Positions 51,322-59,899 of a stretch of DNA of 64,000 nucleotides are shown here, one piece after another; position 1 is the stretch's first letter; each line of letters opens with the position of its first letter. This DNA comes from Mycobacterium sp. DL. Lineage in GTDB: Bacteria > Actinomycetota > Actinomycetes > Mycobacteriales > Mycobacteriaceae. Location: NCBI RefSeq assembly GCF_039729195.1, contig NZ_CP155796.1, forward strand, positions 4,712,001 through 4,776,000, written 5' to 3'. The position numbers and the translations under genes were made by a program. The notes under the pieces were generated by a model. It was not told the origin of the DNA, searched no databases, and saw only the letters and a list, made by a program, of their open reading frames with translations.

Positions 51322-52413
51322 TCAGCTACCGCGGTAGTGCAGGTAGTTGCGCAGCAGCGGGTCGGTGAGGTCGTACCACGAGGTGCGGCGGTCCTCGTCG
51401 GCCTTCGACGAGGTGACCCACTGGTCGGCGGCAAGGCGTCCGAGCGCGGCGGACGCCGACTGATTCGACACGCCCACGGCGGCAGCTAGATCGGAGACGG
51501 TCCGTGCGCCGGGGCCGCGGGCCAGTTCGACGACAAGGCGCTGCTCGCCCGCGGGGAGTTGCCACAGTTGCTGCTGGTAGTGCGGGGCCAGTCGGTCCAG
51601 TAGCGCCTCGACGGCCGGGGTGAGCGCGTCGAGGCTGCCGGCGTCGGCGCACTGGGCCAGCAGATGCCACGTCCGTGGCGTCCCTCCGACGATGTCGCGG
51701 ATTGCCGCGACGCGGTCGCGGCCTCGGGCCGACTGCAGGAACGCGACGAGGTCGGTGTCCCCGCGCCGCTGCGCCGCCCGGTCCAGCAGGACGACGGCGT
51801 CGTCGACACTCAACCCGGCGATCCGCTCGATCATGAATGATCCGTACCAGGGGTATTCGCGCGACGAGACACCGGTGAACAGTGTTGGCGCGGTGGCGAA
51901 TACCAGGACAGCCGTGGTTGTCTCGACCCAGGCGCGCAGGCTGCCCTGGCCCGCTTCCCCGATGCCGTCGAACACCCGGTCGAGGTTCTCGATGGCCAGC
52001 AGGATCGTCCTACCTGCCGCCGCCTGCATCACGGCGCCCTCGATTCCGACCGGGTCCCTCCCGCGTCGCAGCGTCCTGGCCTCCTCGCCCAGTTCTGAAC
52101 TGATGGCGCGGGCTATCTCGACGAGCAGGTCGGCATACGAGCCGATGGCCAGTGAGTCCTCGGCAATGAGCACGGGCAGAACATGTTTCGCCGTCGAGGT
52201 GTCGGACAGCGCCCGACCGAGAGTGACGTGCAGGGTGTGTGTCTTTCCCGACCCGCGCGGCCCGACCAGCAGGGTGTGGGGTCGTGAACCGTCGCGTGCC
52301 GAGGAGATGATGCGCTGTGTCAGGGCCTGCAGGAGGTCGGAGCGGCCCACCGTCAACGCCTCGAGTTCGGTCAACGACATCGCCGACGGTGTGAACAGTG
52401 CGGGGATGGTCAC
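51322..52413 (-). CDS. P-loop ATPase with C-terminal winged helix, second of a coupled pair
   Basis: A 363-residue protein. Walker A VGPRGSGKTHTLH lies near residue 50; the Walker B strand reads TILLAIENLDRVF near 150, with VLVFATAPTLF as sensor 1. The C-terminal 90 residues are a MarR-like winged helix (TVSDLAAAVGVSNQSASAALGRLAADQWV) ending WYDLTDPLLRNYLHYR, the DPxLRxY ending of archaeal-type ATPases (STAND/MNS clade). GTG 52413 overlaps the stop of the upstream ATPase (GTGA); ATG 52380 (MSLTELEAL) is an alternative. This type couples nucleotide state to DNA or protein binding; the function is unknown. Confidence 0.8.
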   Translation of the reverse strand: MTIPALFTPSAMSLTELEALTVGRSDLLQALTQRIISSARDGSRPHTLLVGPRGSGKTHTLHVTLGRALSDTSTAKHVLPVLIAEDSLAIGSYADLLVEIARAISSELGEEARTLRRGRDPVGIEGAVMQAAAGRTILLAIENLDRVFDGIGEAGQGSLRAWVETTTAVLVFATAPTLFTGVSSREYPWYGSFMIERIAGLSVDDAVVLLDRAAQRRGDTDLVAFLQSARGRDRVAAIRDIVGGTPRTWHLLAQCADAGSLDALTPAVEALLDRLAPHYQQQLWQLPAGEQRLVVELARGPGARTVSDLAAAVGVSNQSASAALGRLAADQWVTSSKADEDRRTSWYDLTDPLLRNYLHYRGS

Positions 52414-53561
52414 CGGCGCATGGCTTTCCACGCACGCTGCAGCAGCGGTGAGGAGAACTGGTCGGCATCCCCGGCGCGCACCAGATAATGGTCGAGCGTC
52501 AGCCGTTCGATGAACGACACCAGTTGCGCCCTGTCGGTGATCGGGTTGCCTTCGCTGCGGAGTCGCATCAGTACGGTGTCGACGTCCAGTGGTCGGTTCG
52601 TGTGTGCGTAGATGTCGAGCAGGCGGCCGATGGCGGGTGCGTCCGCACCGTAGTAGTGGGGGAGCCGATCTCGGTAGTGCCGCAGATCCCAAGGGTCGTA
52701 GGGACTCTCGATCGCGTCCAGCACCAGCAGGTCGACGAGTTCGGGGTAGGCCGCGACCTGGGTGTCGTACGACGACTTCCTGGCGGCGGCCACCAGGTGC
52801 TGGATGTAATACGGCACGTTCTCGGCGGCCGAGGCGATCGCGGCCGCGACGGCGTGCTGGTCGGTGGTCGGTGTGGCACTGCCCAGGAGTAGGCATTCGG
52901 CGAGGTAGGTCGCGTGGTCGGAGCGGATGGGGCCCACGGCGATCTTCGGGATGTCGTTGACGGTGGCGGGGGCGTCGTCGGACACATGATGGAATCCGAT
53001 CGATCCGGACAGCACCGTCGCGACCTTTCCCGGATTCTCCTGGCGGACCCGGCGGAGCAGGTGCAGGAAGGTGTCGCCGGACCCGGGGTCCGCACGCTCC
53101 AGGTTGCGGGCCAGCACGCTCACCTCGTCGATGAACAGCGCCAGCGTGTGGCCGCGGGCCCGGCGGATCGCATTGTCGAGCAACTCGTCCAGTGTCGCGG
53201 CGGCGCGGGCGTCGCGTTCCAGGCGGACCGGCCCTGCGGTGAGGGTGAGTCGGATCTTGGCGAGTTCCTTCGACCAGGACGGGTCGAGTCGGGCCAACTC
53301 GGAGATCAGCGCCGACACGAACTCGGTGTAACTCTCCCGTTCGGCGCTGACGGCCACGACGACGGCGCCCTGCTCGGCGGCCATCCGCTGCACCAGGCGC
53401 GACAACGAGGTCTTGCCATGCCGCCGGTCTCCGACCAGGACCGCCCCCGAATGCACCAGGGCCGCGAGGACGTCGTTCGACTCGCGGACGCGACCGACCA
53501 CGTCTTCGGTGGGGACGACACCACCGACGACAAGGGACATCGGGCGCGGTTGCCAGTTCAT
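52410..53561 (-). CDS. P-loop ATPase, first of a coupled pair (archaeal-type/MNS clade)
   Basis: A 383-residue ATPase. Walker A LVGDRRHGKTSLSRLV lies near residue 45, Walker B is LALFIDEVSVLA near 145, and ATVLSGSIGFHHV follows as the sensor strand. The GSIGFHHV block and the helical C-terminus (residues about 290-383, ending FSSPLLQRAWKAMRR) fit the MNS/archaeal ATPase group rather than AAA+ helicases. ATG 53561 (MNWQPRPM) is chosen over an upstream frame that runs through the promoter. It is coupled to the second ATPase by GTGA and preceded by a TACGTC palindrome. No known system is recognised. Confidence 0.78.
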   Translation of the reverse strand: MNWQPRPMSLVVGGVVPTEDVVGRVRESNDVLAALVHSGAVLVGDRRHGKTSLSRLVQRMAAEQGAVVVAVSAERESYTEFVSALISELARLDPSWSKELAKIRLTLTAGPVRLERDARAAATLDELLDNAIRRARGHTLALFIDEVSVLARNLERADPGSGDTFLHLLRRVRQENPGKVATVLSGSIGFHHVSDDAPATVNDIPKIAVGPIRSDHATYLAECLLLGSATPTTDQHAVAAAIASAAENVPYYIQHLVAAARKSSYDTQVAAYPELVDLLVLDAIESPYDPWDLRHYRDRLPHYYGADAPAIGRLLDIYAHTNRPLDVDTVLMRLRSEGNPITDRAQLVSFIERLTLDHYLVRAGDADQFSSPLLQRAWKAMRR

Positions 53562-53571
53562 CGGACAAGAA

Positions 53572-53589
53572 TACGTCAATTCGGACGTA
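53572..53589. promoter_or_regulatory. TACGTC palindrome before the ATPase pair
   Basis: TACGTCAATTCGGACGTA is a perfect inverted repeat (6-base arms, 6-base spacer) ending 10 bases before the ATPase start codon; a third TACGTC half-site lies at 53604-53609. The position suggests an operator, possibly for the winged-helix ATPase itself. Confidence 0.6.
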
Positions 53590-53641
53590 CATCTACTCAG
53601 TTGTACGTCGTCGATGTCGTGTATCTGTGAGTTCGCCAAAC

Positions 53642-53655
53642 GATAACGTGTTCTA
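53642..53655. promoter_or_regulatory. KstR-type operator before the thiolase homologue
   Basis: GATAACGTGTTCTA fits the KstR motif TNNAACNNGTTNNA except for the first base. It lies 67 bases before the thiolase-homologue start and 80 bases before the divergent ATPase start. Confidence 0.65.
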
Positions 53656-53722
53656 TTAGCCTTTCGAAGTAACTGCGATGAGCCGCTCGGGCGAAGAGCG
53701 GACAGTCGAGAGGACACACAGC

Positions 53723-55252
53723 ATGGCGGTTGATCCACGCACCCCGGTCATCGTCGGTGTCGGGCAGTTCACCGAGCGGATCGACGACCCTGCCTACCGC
53801 GGGATGTCTGCGGTGGACCTCGCCACGGCGGCGGCTCGGGCGGCGCTGGCGGACACCGGCGCCGACGAGGCGCTGGTCGCCGAGGCTGTCGACACCGTCT
53901 TCGGCCTGCGGCAGTTCGAGATCTCCGGACCCATGCCGGCGACCTTGGGCAAGTCGAACAACTACCCGCGATCGGTGATGAACCGCCTCGGCGGTGATCC
54001 GGCCCGTGTCGTCCTGGAACCAGTGGGCGGACAGAGTCCGCAGAAGCTCGTCACCGAGGCCGGCAACACGATCGTCGCGGGGGACGCGGACGTCGTCATG
54101 ATCATGGGCTCCGAGCCTGGCTCTACCGCAAAGTATTTCGCCGGCAGAGCCGACAAGCCCGACTTCACCGAAGATGTCGCCGGCCAGCTCGAGGATCGTG
54201 GTCACCAGATATTCAGCTACATCGACGAGTACACCGTCCAGCACGGGCTCACCGGTGCGCCGGTGCAGTACGGTCTTCTCGACAACGCCCGACGGTCCCG
54301 TCTGGGGCTGAGTGTCAGCGAATACCGACACCAGATGGCCGAACTGTTCGCGCCGATGTCGAGAGTTGCTGCCAAGAACCCGTTCTCGTCGTCCCCGGTG
54401 GAGCGCTCGGTCGAGGAGATCGAGACGGTCACAGACGAGAACCGGATGATCTGTGACCCCTATCCCCGGCTACTGGTCGCCCGCGACACCGTGAACCAGG
54501 GTGCTGCCGCGGTGCTGATGTCCGTGGCGGCTGCGCGCAGACTCGGTGTGCCCGAGGAGAAGTGGGTGTACCTGCACGGGCATTCGGACCTGATCGAACA
54601 GGGCCTGCTGTCGCGGGCCGACCTCGGAGCGGGTCCGGCTTCGGTAGCGGCCGCCCATGAGGCGCTGCGGGTCGCAGGGGTCGGTGTCGACGACATCGCC
54701 ACCTTCGATCTCTACAGTTGTTTTCCCTTCCCGGTGTTCGTGATCTGTGAGGCACTCGGGTTGGCCGCGAACGACCCTCGCGGGCTGACCCTCACCGGTG
54801 GTCTCCCGTACTTCGGCGGCCCCGGCAACAGCTATGCACTGCACGGCATCGCCGAGACCGTCGAGCAGATGCGCGACCACCCGGGGCGATTCGGTTTCGT
54901 CGGTGCCAACGGCGGGATCATGAGCAAGTATTCGGTCGGTGTGTACTCGACCGAACCGGTCGAATGGCGCACCTCCCGCAGTGCCGAACTGACCGGGCAG
55001 ATCGCCGCCCTTCCGACGGTGCCGGTGACGAAGACCGTGGACGGCCCAGGAACCATCGAGACCTACTCGGTGCGCTACGACTGGCCGGTGCGGACAGGCA
55101 TCATCGTCGGCCGCCTGGACGCCGACGGATCCCGTTTCATGGCGACCACCGAGAACCCCGAGTTGGTGTCGTTGATGTCCGACGGTGACCCCTTGGGCGC
55201 GAAAGTTGTTGTCAACAGCACAGATAACGGCAACCGCGCGGTCCTGCGCTAG
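53723..55252 (+). CDS. Thiolase-fold protein without nucleophile cysteine (acetyl-CoA acetyltransferase homologue)
   Basis: A 509-residue protein of the thiolase superfamily: RTPVIVGVGQFTERIDD at the start, DVVMIMGSEPGS, DPYPRLLVARDTVNQGAAAVLM, FDLYSCFPFPVFVICEALG and GLPYFGGPGNSYALHGIAE. At the place of the nucleophile Cys it reads EPVGGQSPQK, so ordinary thiolysis is unlikely. The last 100 residues form a separate beta-rich domain (ETYSVRYDWPVRTGIIVGRL) as in the long mycobacterial thiolase-like proteins. ATG 53723 has GAGAGGA upstream. A KstR-type site in front suggests a role in sterol or fatty-acid side-chain degradation, where Cys-less thiolase-fold proteins act as aldolase-like lyases. 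Confidence 0.8.
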   Translation: MAVDPRTPVIVGVGQFTERIDDPAYRGMSAVDLATAAARAALADTGADEALVAEAVDTVFGLRQFEISGPMPATLGKSNNYPRSVMNRLGGDPARVVLEPVGGQSPQKLVTEAGNTIVAGDADVVMIMGSEPGSTAKYFAGRADKPDFTEDVAGQLEDRGHQIFSYIDEYTVQHGLTGAPVQYGLLDNARRSRLGLSVSEYRHQMAELFAPMSRVAAKNPFSSSPVERSVEEIETVTDENRMICDPYPRLLVARDTVNQGAAAVLMSVAAARRLGVPEEKWVYLHGHSDLIEQGLLSRADLGAGPASVAAAHEALRVAGVGVDDIATFDLYSCFPFPVFVICEALGLAANDPRGLTLTGGLPYFGGPGNSYALHGIAETVEQMRDHPGRFGFVGANGGIMSKYSVGVYSTEPVEWRTSRSAELTGQIAALPTVPVTKTVDGPGTIETYSVRYDWPVRTGIIVGRLDADGSRFMATTENPELVSLMSDGDPLGAKVVVNSTDNGNRAVLR

Positions 55253-55253
55253 C

Positions 55254-56102
55254 TCACCCCAGGCCGTCGAGTTTTCCTGCGAGTCGTTCGACGTAGCGGG
55301 CGACGTCGTCGGGGTTGCGGTCGGGTAGGCCGAAGAGGACTTCGGTGACGCCGAGGTCTTTCCAGCTGAGCAGTTTGTCGGGGTCGGGTTTGAAGTCGAG
55401 CGCGACGATGGTGGGGGTGCCGTCGCGGTCGGCGGCGGCCCAGGTGTCCTGCAGGAGTTTGACGGGTTCGTCGATGGTGATGTCGCGGGGGGTGGTGATC
55501 CAGCCGTCGGCGGATTTGGCGATCCACTTGAAGTTCTTTTCGGTGCCGGCGGCGCCGACGAGGACCGGGATGTGGGTCTGGATGGGTTTGGGCCAGGCCC
55601 AGGAGGGGCCGAAGTCGACGAACTCGCCGTGGTATTCGGCTTCTTCGTGGGTCCACAGGGCGCGCATGGCTTCGAGGTATTCGCGCAGCATGGTGCGCCG
55701 CCGGGCGGGGGGCACGTTGTGGTCGGCGAGTTCGTCGGTGTTCCAGCCGTAGCCCACGCCCAGTGAGACCCGTCCGCCGGAGAGGTGGTCGAGGGTGGCG
55801 ATGGATTTGGCCAGGGTGATGGGGTCGTGTTCGACGGGCAGGGCCACCGCGGTGGACAGTCGCACGCGGGTGGTGACCGCGGCGGCGGTGCCCAGGGAGA
55901 CCCAGGGGTCCAGGGTGCGCATGTAGCGGTCATCGGGCAGGGTCTCGTCGCCGGTGGTGGGGTGGGCGGCGTCGCGTTTGATGGGGATGTGGGTGTGTTC
56001 GGGGACGTAGAACGTGGTGAAGCCGTGCTCGTCGGCCAGTGTGGCCGCCGCGGCCGGGGTGATCCCACGATCAGAGGTGAACAACACCAAACCAAAGTCC
56101 AT
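55254..56102 (-). CDS. LLM-class F420-dependent oxidoreductase (Rv0953c-like)
   Basis: A 282-residue luciferase-like protein. MDFGLVLFTSDRGITPAAAA, YVPEHTHIP, LDHLSGGRVSLGVGYGWNTDEL and VPVLVGAAGTEKNFKWIAKSADGW are the F420-group motifs (TIGR03619 type). Length and position next to sucD and perM match the M. tuberculosis gene. ATG 56102 lies 9 bases from a KstR-type operator; the longer open frame to 56273 would read through that operator. It is probably part of the lipid/sterol response. Its stop is 1 base from the thiolase stop. Confidence 0.9.
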   Translation of the reverse strand: MDFGLVLFTSDRGITPAAAATLADEHGFTTFYVPEHTHIPIKRDAAHPTTGDETLPDDRYMRTLDPWVSLGTAAAVTTRVRLSTAVALPVEHDPITLAKSIATLDHLSGGRVSLGVGYGWNTDELADHNVPPARRRTMLREYLEAMRALWTHEEAEYHGEFVDFGPSWAWPKPIQTHIPVLVGAAGTEKNFKWIAKSADGWITTPRDITIDEPVKLLQDTWAAADRDGTPTIVALDFKPDPDKLLSWKDLGVTEVLFGLPDRNPDDVARYVERLAGKLDGLG

Positions 56103-56111
56103 ACCCAGAAT

Positions 56112-56125
56112 TAGAACGTGTTCCA
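56112..56125. promoter_or_regulatory. KstR-type operator between two LLM oxidoreductases
   Basis: TAGAACGTGTTCCA fits TNNAACNNGTTNNA at every fixed position. It lies 9 bases before the minus-strand F420 oxidoreductase start and about 116 bases before the divergent SfnG-like gene. Confidence 0.8.
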
Positions 56126-56241
56126 ATCCGCCGGCGCAAGGCGGGTTCCTGCCGGAAGACGATTCCGTTGTCGTTGGGCGGTTTTCGTCAGCGCGAGTGA
56201 TACCCGCGACGGCAGCTCTCACCGTTGATTCGATGGCCACC

Positions 56242-57381
56242 ATGACGACCGAACGCATCTCCGACCAGATCAAGTTCGCCTACTGGGTGCCCAACGTCAG
56301 CGGCGGCCTGGTGACCAGCGACATCGAGCAGCGGACCGACTGGAACTACGAGTACAACGCCAAGTTGGCGCAGACAGCGGAGAACAACGGCTTCGAGTAC
56401 GCGCTGTCGCAGGTCCGCTACGAGGCCAGCTACGGGGCCGAGTACCAGCACGAATCGACGAGCTTCAGCCTGGCGCTGCTGCTCGCCACCCGACGACTCA
56501 AGGTCATCGCCGCCGTCCACCCGGGTCTGTGGCAGCCCGCGGTGCTGGCAAAGCTCGGCGCCACCGCCGACCACCTGTCGGGTGGCCGCTTCGCGGTCAA
56601 CGTGGTGTCGGGGTGGTTCAAGGACGAGTTCACCCACCTGGGCGAGCCGTGGCTGGAGCACGACGAGCGCTACCGTCGCAGCGCCGAATTCCTCCAGGTT
56701 CTTCGCAAGATCTGGACCGAGGACGACGTCGACTACCGCGGTGACTTCTACCGGATCCACGACTTCACCCTGAAGCCGAAGCCTCTCAACACGCCCGAAC
56801 GACCGAACCCGGAGATCTTCCAGGGCGGCAATTCCACCGCGGCCCGCCGTAACGGCGGGCTCCACTCGGACTGGTACTTCTCCAATGGCAAGGATTTCGA
56901 CGGCGTCACCGAGCAGTTGGTCGATGTCCGCGATCACGCCCGCACCGCGGGCCGCGAGGTGAAGTTCGGGCTCAACGGCTTCATCATCGCCCGGGACACA
57001 GAGCAGGAAGCCAAGGACACGTTGCGGGAGATCATCGAGAAGGCCAACCGGCCCGCCGTGGACGGATTCCGTTCCGCTGTTCAGCAGGCCGGCAACTCCA
57101 CCGGGGACAGGAAGGGCATGTGGGCCGACTCGTCATTCGAGGATCTGGTGCAGTACAACGACGGTTTCCGGACTCAGCTGATCGGCACCCCCGAACAGAT
57201 CGCAGAACGCATCGCGGCCTACCGCAGGCGCGGAGTCGACCTGATTCTCGGCGGCTTCCTGCATTTCCAGGAGGAGATCGAGTACTTCGGCTCGCGGGTG
57301 CTGCCGCTCGTTCGCGAAATCGAGCATTCGGACAGGGAGGCGACCGACTCACCGGCGCTCGTGTCCGCATCGGTTCCCTGA
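56242..57381 (+). CDS. Dimethylsulfone monooxygenase-like (SfnG) LLM flavoprotein
   Basis: A 379-residue FMNH2-dependent monooxygenase. FAYWVPNVSGGLVTSDIEQRTDW at the start, RLKVIAAVHPGLWQPAVLAKLGAT, DHLSGGRFAVNVVSGWFKDEF and IFQGGNSTAARRNGG are characteristic of SfnG, which splits dimethylsulfone to methanesulfinate. Closely related proteins act on other sulfonated or S-containing compounds, so the substrate is likely but not certain. ATG 56242 (MTTERISD) or 56233 (MATMTTER) may be the start; no strong ribosome site marks either. No flavin reductase is encoded nearby. Confidence 0.83.
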   Translation: MTTERISDQIKFAYWVPNVSGGLVTSDIEQRTDWNYEYNAKLAQTAENNGFEYALSQVRYEASYGAEYQHESTSFSLALLLATRRLKVIAAVHPGLWQPAVLAKLGATADHLSGGRFAVNVVSGWFKDEFTHLGEPWLEHDERYRRSAEFLQVLRKIWTEDDVDYRGDFYRIHDFTLKPKPLNTPERPNPEIFQGGNSTAARRNGGLHSDWYFSNGKDFDGVTEQLVDVRDHARTAGREVKFGLNGFIIARDTEQEAKDTLREIIEKANRPAVDGFRSAVQQAGNSTGDRKGMWADSSFEDLVQYNDGFRTQLIGTPEQIAERIAAYRRRGVDLILGGFLHFQEEIEYFGSRVLPLVREIEHSDREATDSPALVSASVP

Positions 57382-57538
57382 GGGGTGCCTGTGAGTGCCG
57401 CGCCGAGGTGCCGAGGCGTGACGGCGGTGCCCACGGGTGCGCTAGCGTGGATCATCGAATCGCTCAGGCGGTCCGTGGCTGGAAGTCAGACCACGTCGTC
57501 ACCGTCCATCCGATGCCCGCACAGCACAGGGAGAGGTC

Positions 57539-58396
57539 ATGTCGTACCCACAAGGCGCGCCCGGAGGCTCGGGTTACCCGCCCGCGCAGCAGCCGAACGC
57601 CCAGTTCTCCGCACCCACGCAGCAGTTCAGCAAGGTCCCTGAGTCCGACTCGGCCGGCACGGACCCGACCAAGCTGCCCATGTACCTCGCCGCGGCCGTC
57701 GCGGTGCTGGGCCTCTTCGTTTTTGTCGGAGGTCTCGGCCCCCAGTTCAGCGCGGGCACCGAGTTCTTCATCACGCCGTTCCGTATCGACATCGCGGTGA
57801 CCGCCGCAATCCTGGCTGCACTCATCGCCGGTGTCGGCCTGATGCCGAAGCAGAAGGCGCGCCCTGCGGTCGTCGGGGTGCTGTCGCTGTTGGGCTTCCT
57901 GCTGGTCATCTCGATCGTGCTGACCGCTCCGAGCGGCGTCACCATCGACTGGGGCATGTATCTGCTCATCGCCTTCACCGCGATCCAGGCGATCGTCGGC
58001 GTCGGTGCACTGCTGCTCGACGCCGGAGTCATCACCGCGCCGGTGTCACGGCCCAAGTACGACCAGCACCAGCAGTACGGCCAGTACCCCGGCTACTACG
58101 GTCAGCCGCAGGGACAGCCTCAGCACGGTGGACCCCCGCACCAGCAGGGGCCTCCGCAGCAGCGTCCGGGCTACCCCTCGCAGTACGGCGGCAGCGGCTA
58201 CCCCGGTACCGGCCCCTCGACGGGTGGGTTCCCCGCCGTGTCCCAGGGCGGACAGGGCGGACAGTCCGGACCGCCGACCCCGCCGACCGGGTTCCCCACG
58301 TACGGCCAGCCGCCGGCGAGCAACACCCCGACGACGCAGGTGCCCACGCAACACCAGGCGCCTTCTTCCTCCCAGTCGGATCAGTCCTCGTCGTAG
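57539..58396 (+). CDS. DUF5336 membrane protein with Gln/Pro/Gly-rich tail (Rv0954-like)
   Basis: A 285-residue protein. Residues 1-45 are polar, followed by four predicted membrane helices (YLAAAVAVLGLFVFVGGL; IDIAVTAAILAALIAGVGL; AVVGVLSLLGFLLVISIVL; GMYLLIAFTAIQAIVGVGALLL). The C-terminal 110 residues are Gln/Pro/Gly/Tyr-rich low complexity (YGQYPGYYGQPQGQPQ). This is the mycobacterial Rv0954 pattern. ATG 57539 follows AGGGAGAGG. It lies 12 bases before perM and probably acts with it in cell-envelope assembly or division (inference). Confidence 0.85.
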   Translation: MSYPQGAPGGSGYPPAQQPNAQFSAPTQQFSKVPESDSAGTDPTKLPMYLAAAVAVLGLFVFVGGLGPQFSAGTEFFITPFRIDIAVTAAILAALIAGVGLMPKQKARPAVVGVLSLLGFLLVISIVLTAPSGVTIDWGMYLLIAFTAIQAIVGVGALLLDAGVITAPVSRPKYDQHQQYGQYPGYYGQPQGQPQHGGPPHQQGPPQQRPGYPSQYGGSGYPGTGPSTGGFPAVSQGGQGGQSGPPTPPTGFPTYGQPPASNTPTTQVPTQHQAPSSSQSDQSSS

Positions 58397-58408
58397 TCTG
58401 AGCCGCGC

Positions 58409-59878
58409 GTGCGCGAACGTCGCGCGCCTGAGCGTGTGCGAGGAGCGGCCCAGCCCGTGCAGAACCAACCAGTCGGGACACGCCAGGCGCGTGACCTGCT
58501 CAGGGTGGCGTTCGGGCCGTCCGTGGTCGCACTGGTCGTCATCGCCGCGGTGGTGCTGCTGCAGCTGCTGATCGCCAACAGCGACATGACCGGCGCGCTC
58601 GGCGCCATCGCCAGCATGTGGCTGGGGGTGCACCAGGTGCCGATCTCGATCGGCGGCAGTGCGCTGGGCGTGATGCCGCTGTTCCCGGTGCTGCTCATGG
58701 TCTACGGCACCGCACGCACCACGGCGGCCGCCACCACCAGCACCTCGTGGTTCGTCACCCGCTGGGTGGTGGCCTCCGCGGTGGGCGGGCCGATGCTGAT
58801 CGCCGCGATCTGCCTGGCGGTGATCCACGACGCCGCATCGGTGCTGACCGAACTGCAGACTCCGGACGCGCTGGTCGCATTCGGAAGTGTGTTGACCGTG
58901 CACGTGATCGGGGCGCTGCTAGGCGTGGGCTCCCGGGTGGGCCGGCCGCTTCTGCTCGCGTCCCCGCTCCCGCGCTGGGTGCCCGACGCCTTCCGGGCAG
59001 CTGCGGTGGGCGTGATCACGCTGATGGGGCTTTCCGGCGCGATCGTCGCGGGATCGCTGATCGTCCACTGGTCGACCATGCACGAGCTGTACTCGATCAC
59101 CGACTCCATGTTCGGCCAGTTCAGCCTGACCGTGCTGTCGGTGCTCTATCTGCCCAACGTGATGGTCGGCGCGGCAGCGGTGGCGGTCGGCTCCAGCGCT
59201 CATGTGGGGCTTGCGACGTTCAGCTCGTTCACTGTCTTCGGCGGCGACATCCCGGCGCTGCCGGTGCTGGCCGCCGTGCCGACCCCGCCGCTCGGGCCGG
59301 CGTGGGTCGGTCTGCTGATCGTCGCTGCGGTGTCCGGAGTCGCCGTCGGGCAGCAGTGCGCCCGACATCCGCTGCCCGTGCTGTCCGCGCTGGCGAAGGT
59401 GGTCGTCGCGGCGGCCGTTGCGGCCGCGGCGATGGCGCTGCTGGCAGTGGCCGGCGGGGGAGAGCTGGGGAACTTCGGCGACGTGGGCGTCGATCAGACG
59501 ACGTTCGCACCCGGGGTCTTCGTATGGTTCGCCGGCATCGGCGCGCTGACGGTGGCGATGTCGGGGGGATTCCGGCCGCGGGTGCGCCGTCCGAAGGTCG
59601 CCGCCGACGTCGATGCACCGGCGGACGGCTCCGAGAACGAGTTCGACGAGTCCGACCCGGGCACCTCCGAGATCGACCCGGCCGACATCGACCCGGTGAC
59701 CGTCGAGATGGTCGTCGACGACGAGTCCGAACGCGCGCCGGTGGTCGACGCCGAGCCCGTGCCGCCGCCGGTGCTCGATGACGTGCCACCGCTGGATGAG
59801 CTGGACCCCGAGGAGCACTTCGTCGTAGACGACGCGGACTCTTCCGAAGGCGGCCACCGCGGAGGAACCGCCGGTTAG
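58409..59878 (+). CDS. perM: Integral membrane protein PerM (Rv0955-like, DUF6350)
   Basis: A 489-residue protein with about ten membrane helices in residues 30-390, among them VVALVVIAAVVLLQLLI, VMPLFPVLLMVYGTA and LPNVMVGAAAVAVG, then a 100-residue acidic, disordered cytoplasmic tail (ENEFDESDPGTSEIDPADID). Length, topology and the position between the Rv0954 and purN homologues match M. tuberculosis PerM, which is linked to cell division and persistence. GTG start at 58409, 12 bases after the upstream stop. Confidence 0.85.
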   Translation: MRERRAPERVRGAAQPVQNQPVGTRQARDLLRVAFGPSVVALVVIAAVVLLQLLIANSDMTGALGAIASMWLGVHQVPISIGGSALGVMPLFPVLLMVYGTARTTAAATTSTSWFVTRWVVASAVGGPMLIAAICLAVIHDAASVLTELQTPDALVAFGSVLTVHVIGALLGVGSRVGRPLLLASPLPRWVPDAFRAAAVGVITLMGLSGAIVAGSLIVHWSTMHELYSITDSMFGQFSLTVLSVLYLPNVMVGAAAVAVGSSAHVGLATFSSFTVFGGDIPALPVLAAVPTPPLGPAWVGLLIVAAVSGVAVGQQCARHPLPVLSALAKVVVAAAVAAAAMALLAVAGGGELGNFGDVGVDQTTFAPGVFVWFAGIGALTVAMSGGFRPRVRRPKVAADVDAPADGSENEFDESDPGTSEIDPADIDPVTVEMVVDDESERAPVVDAEPVPPPVLDDVPPLDELDPEEHFVVDDADSSEGGHRGGTAG

Positions 59879-59899
59879 CCACCCATTAGGCTCTCAGGC

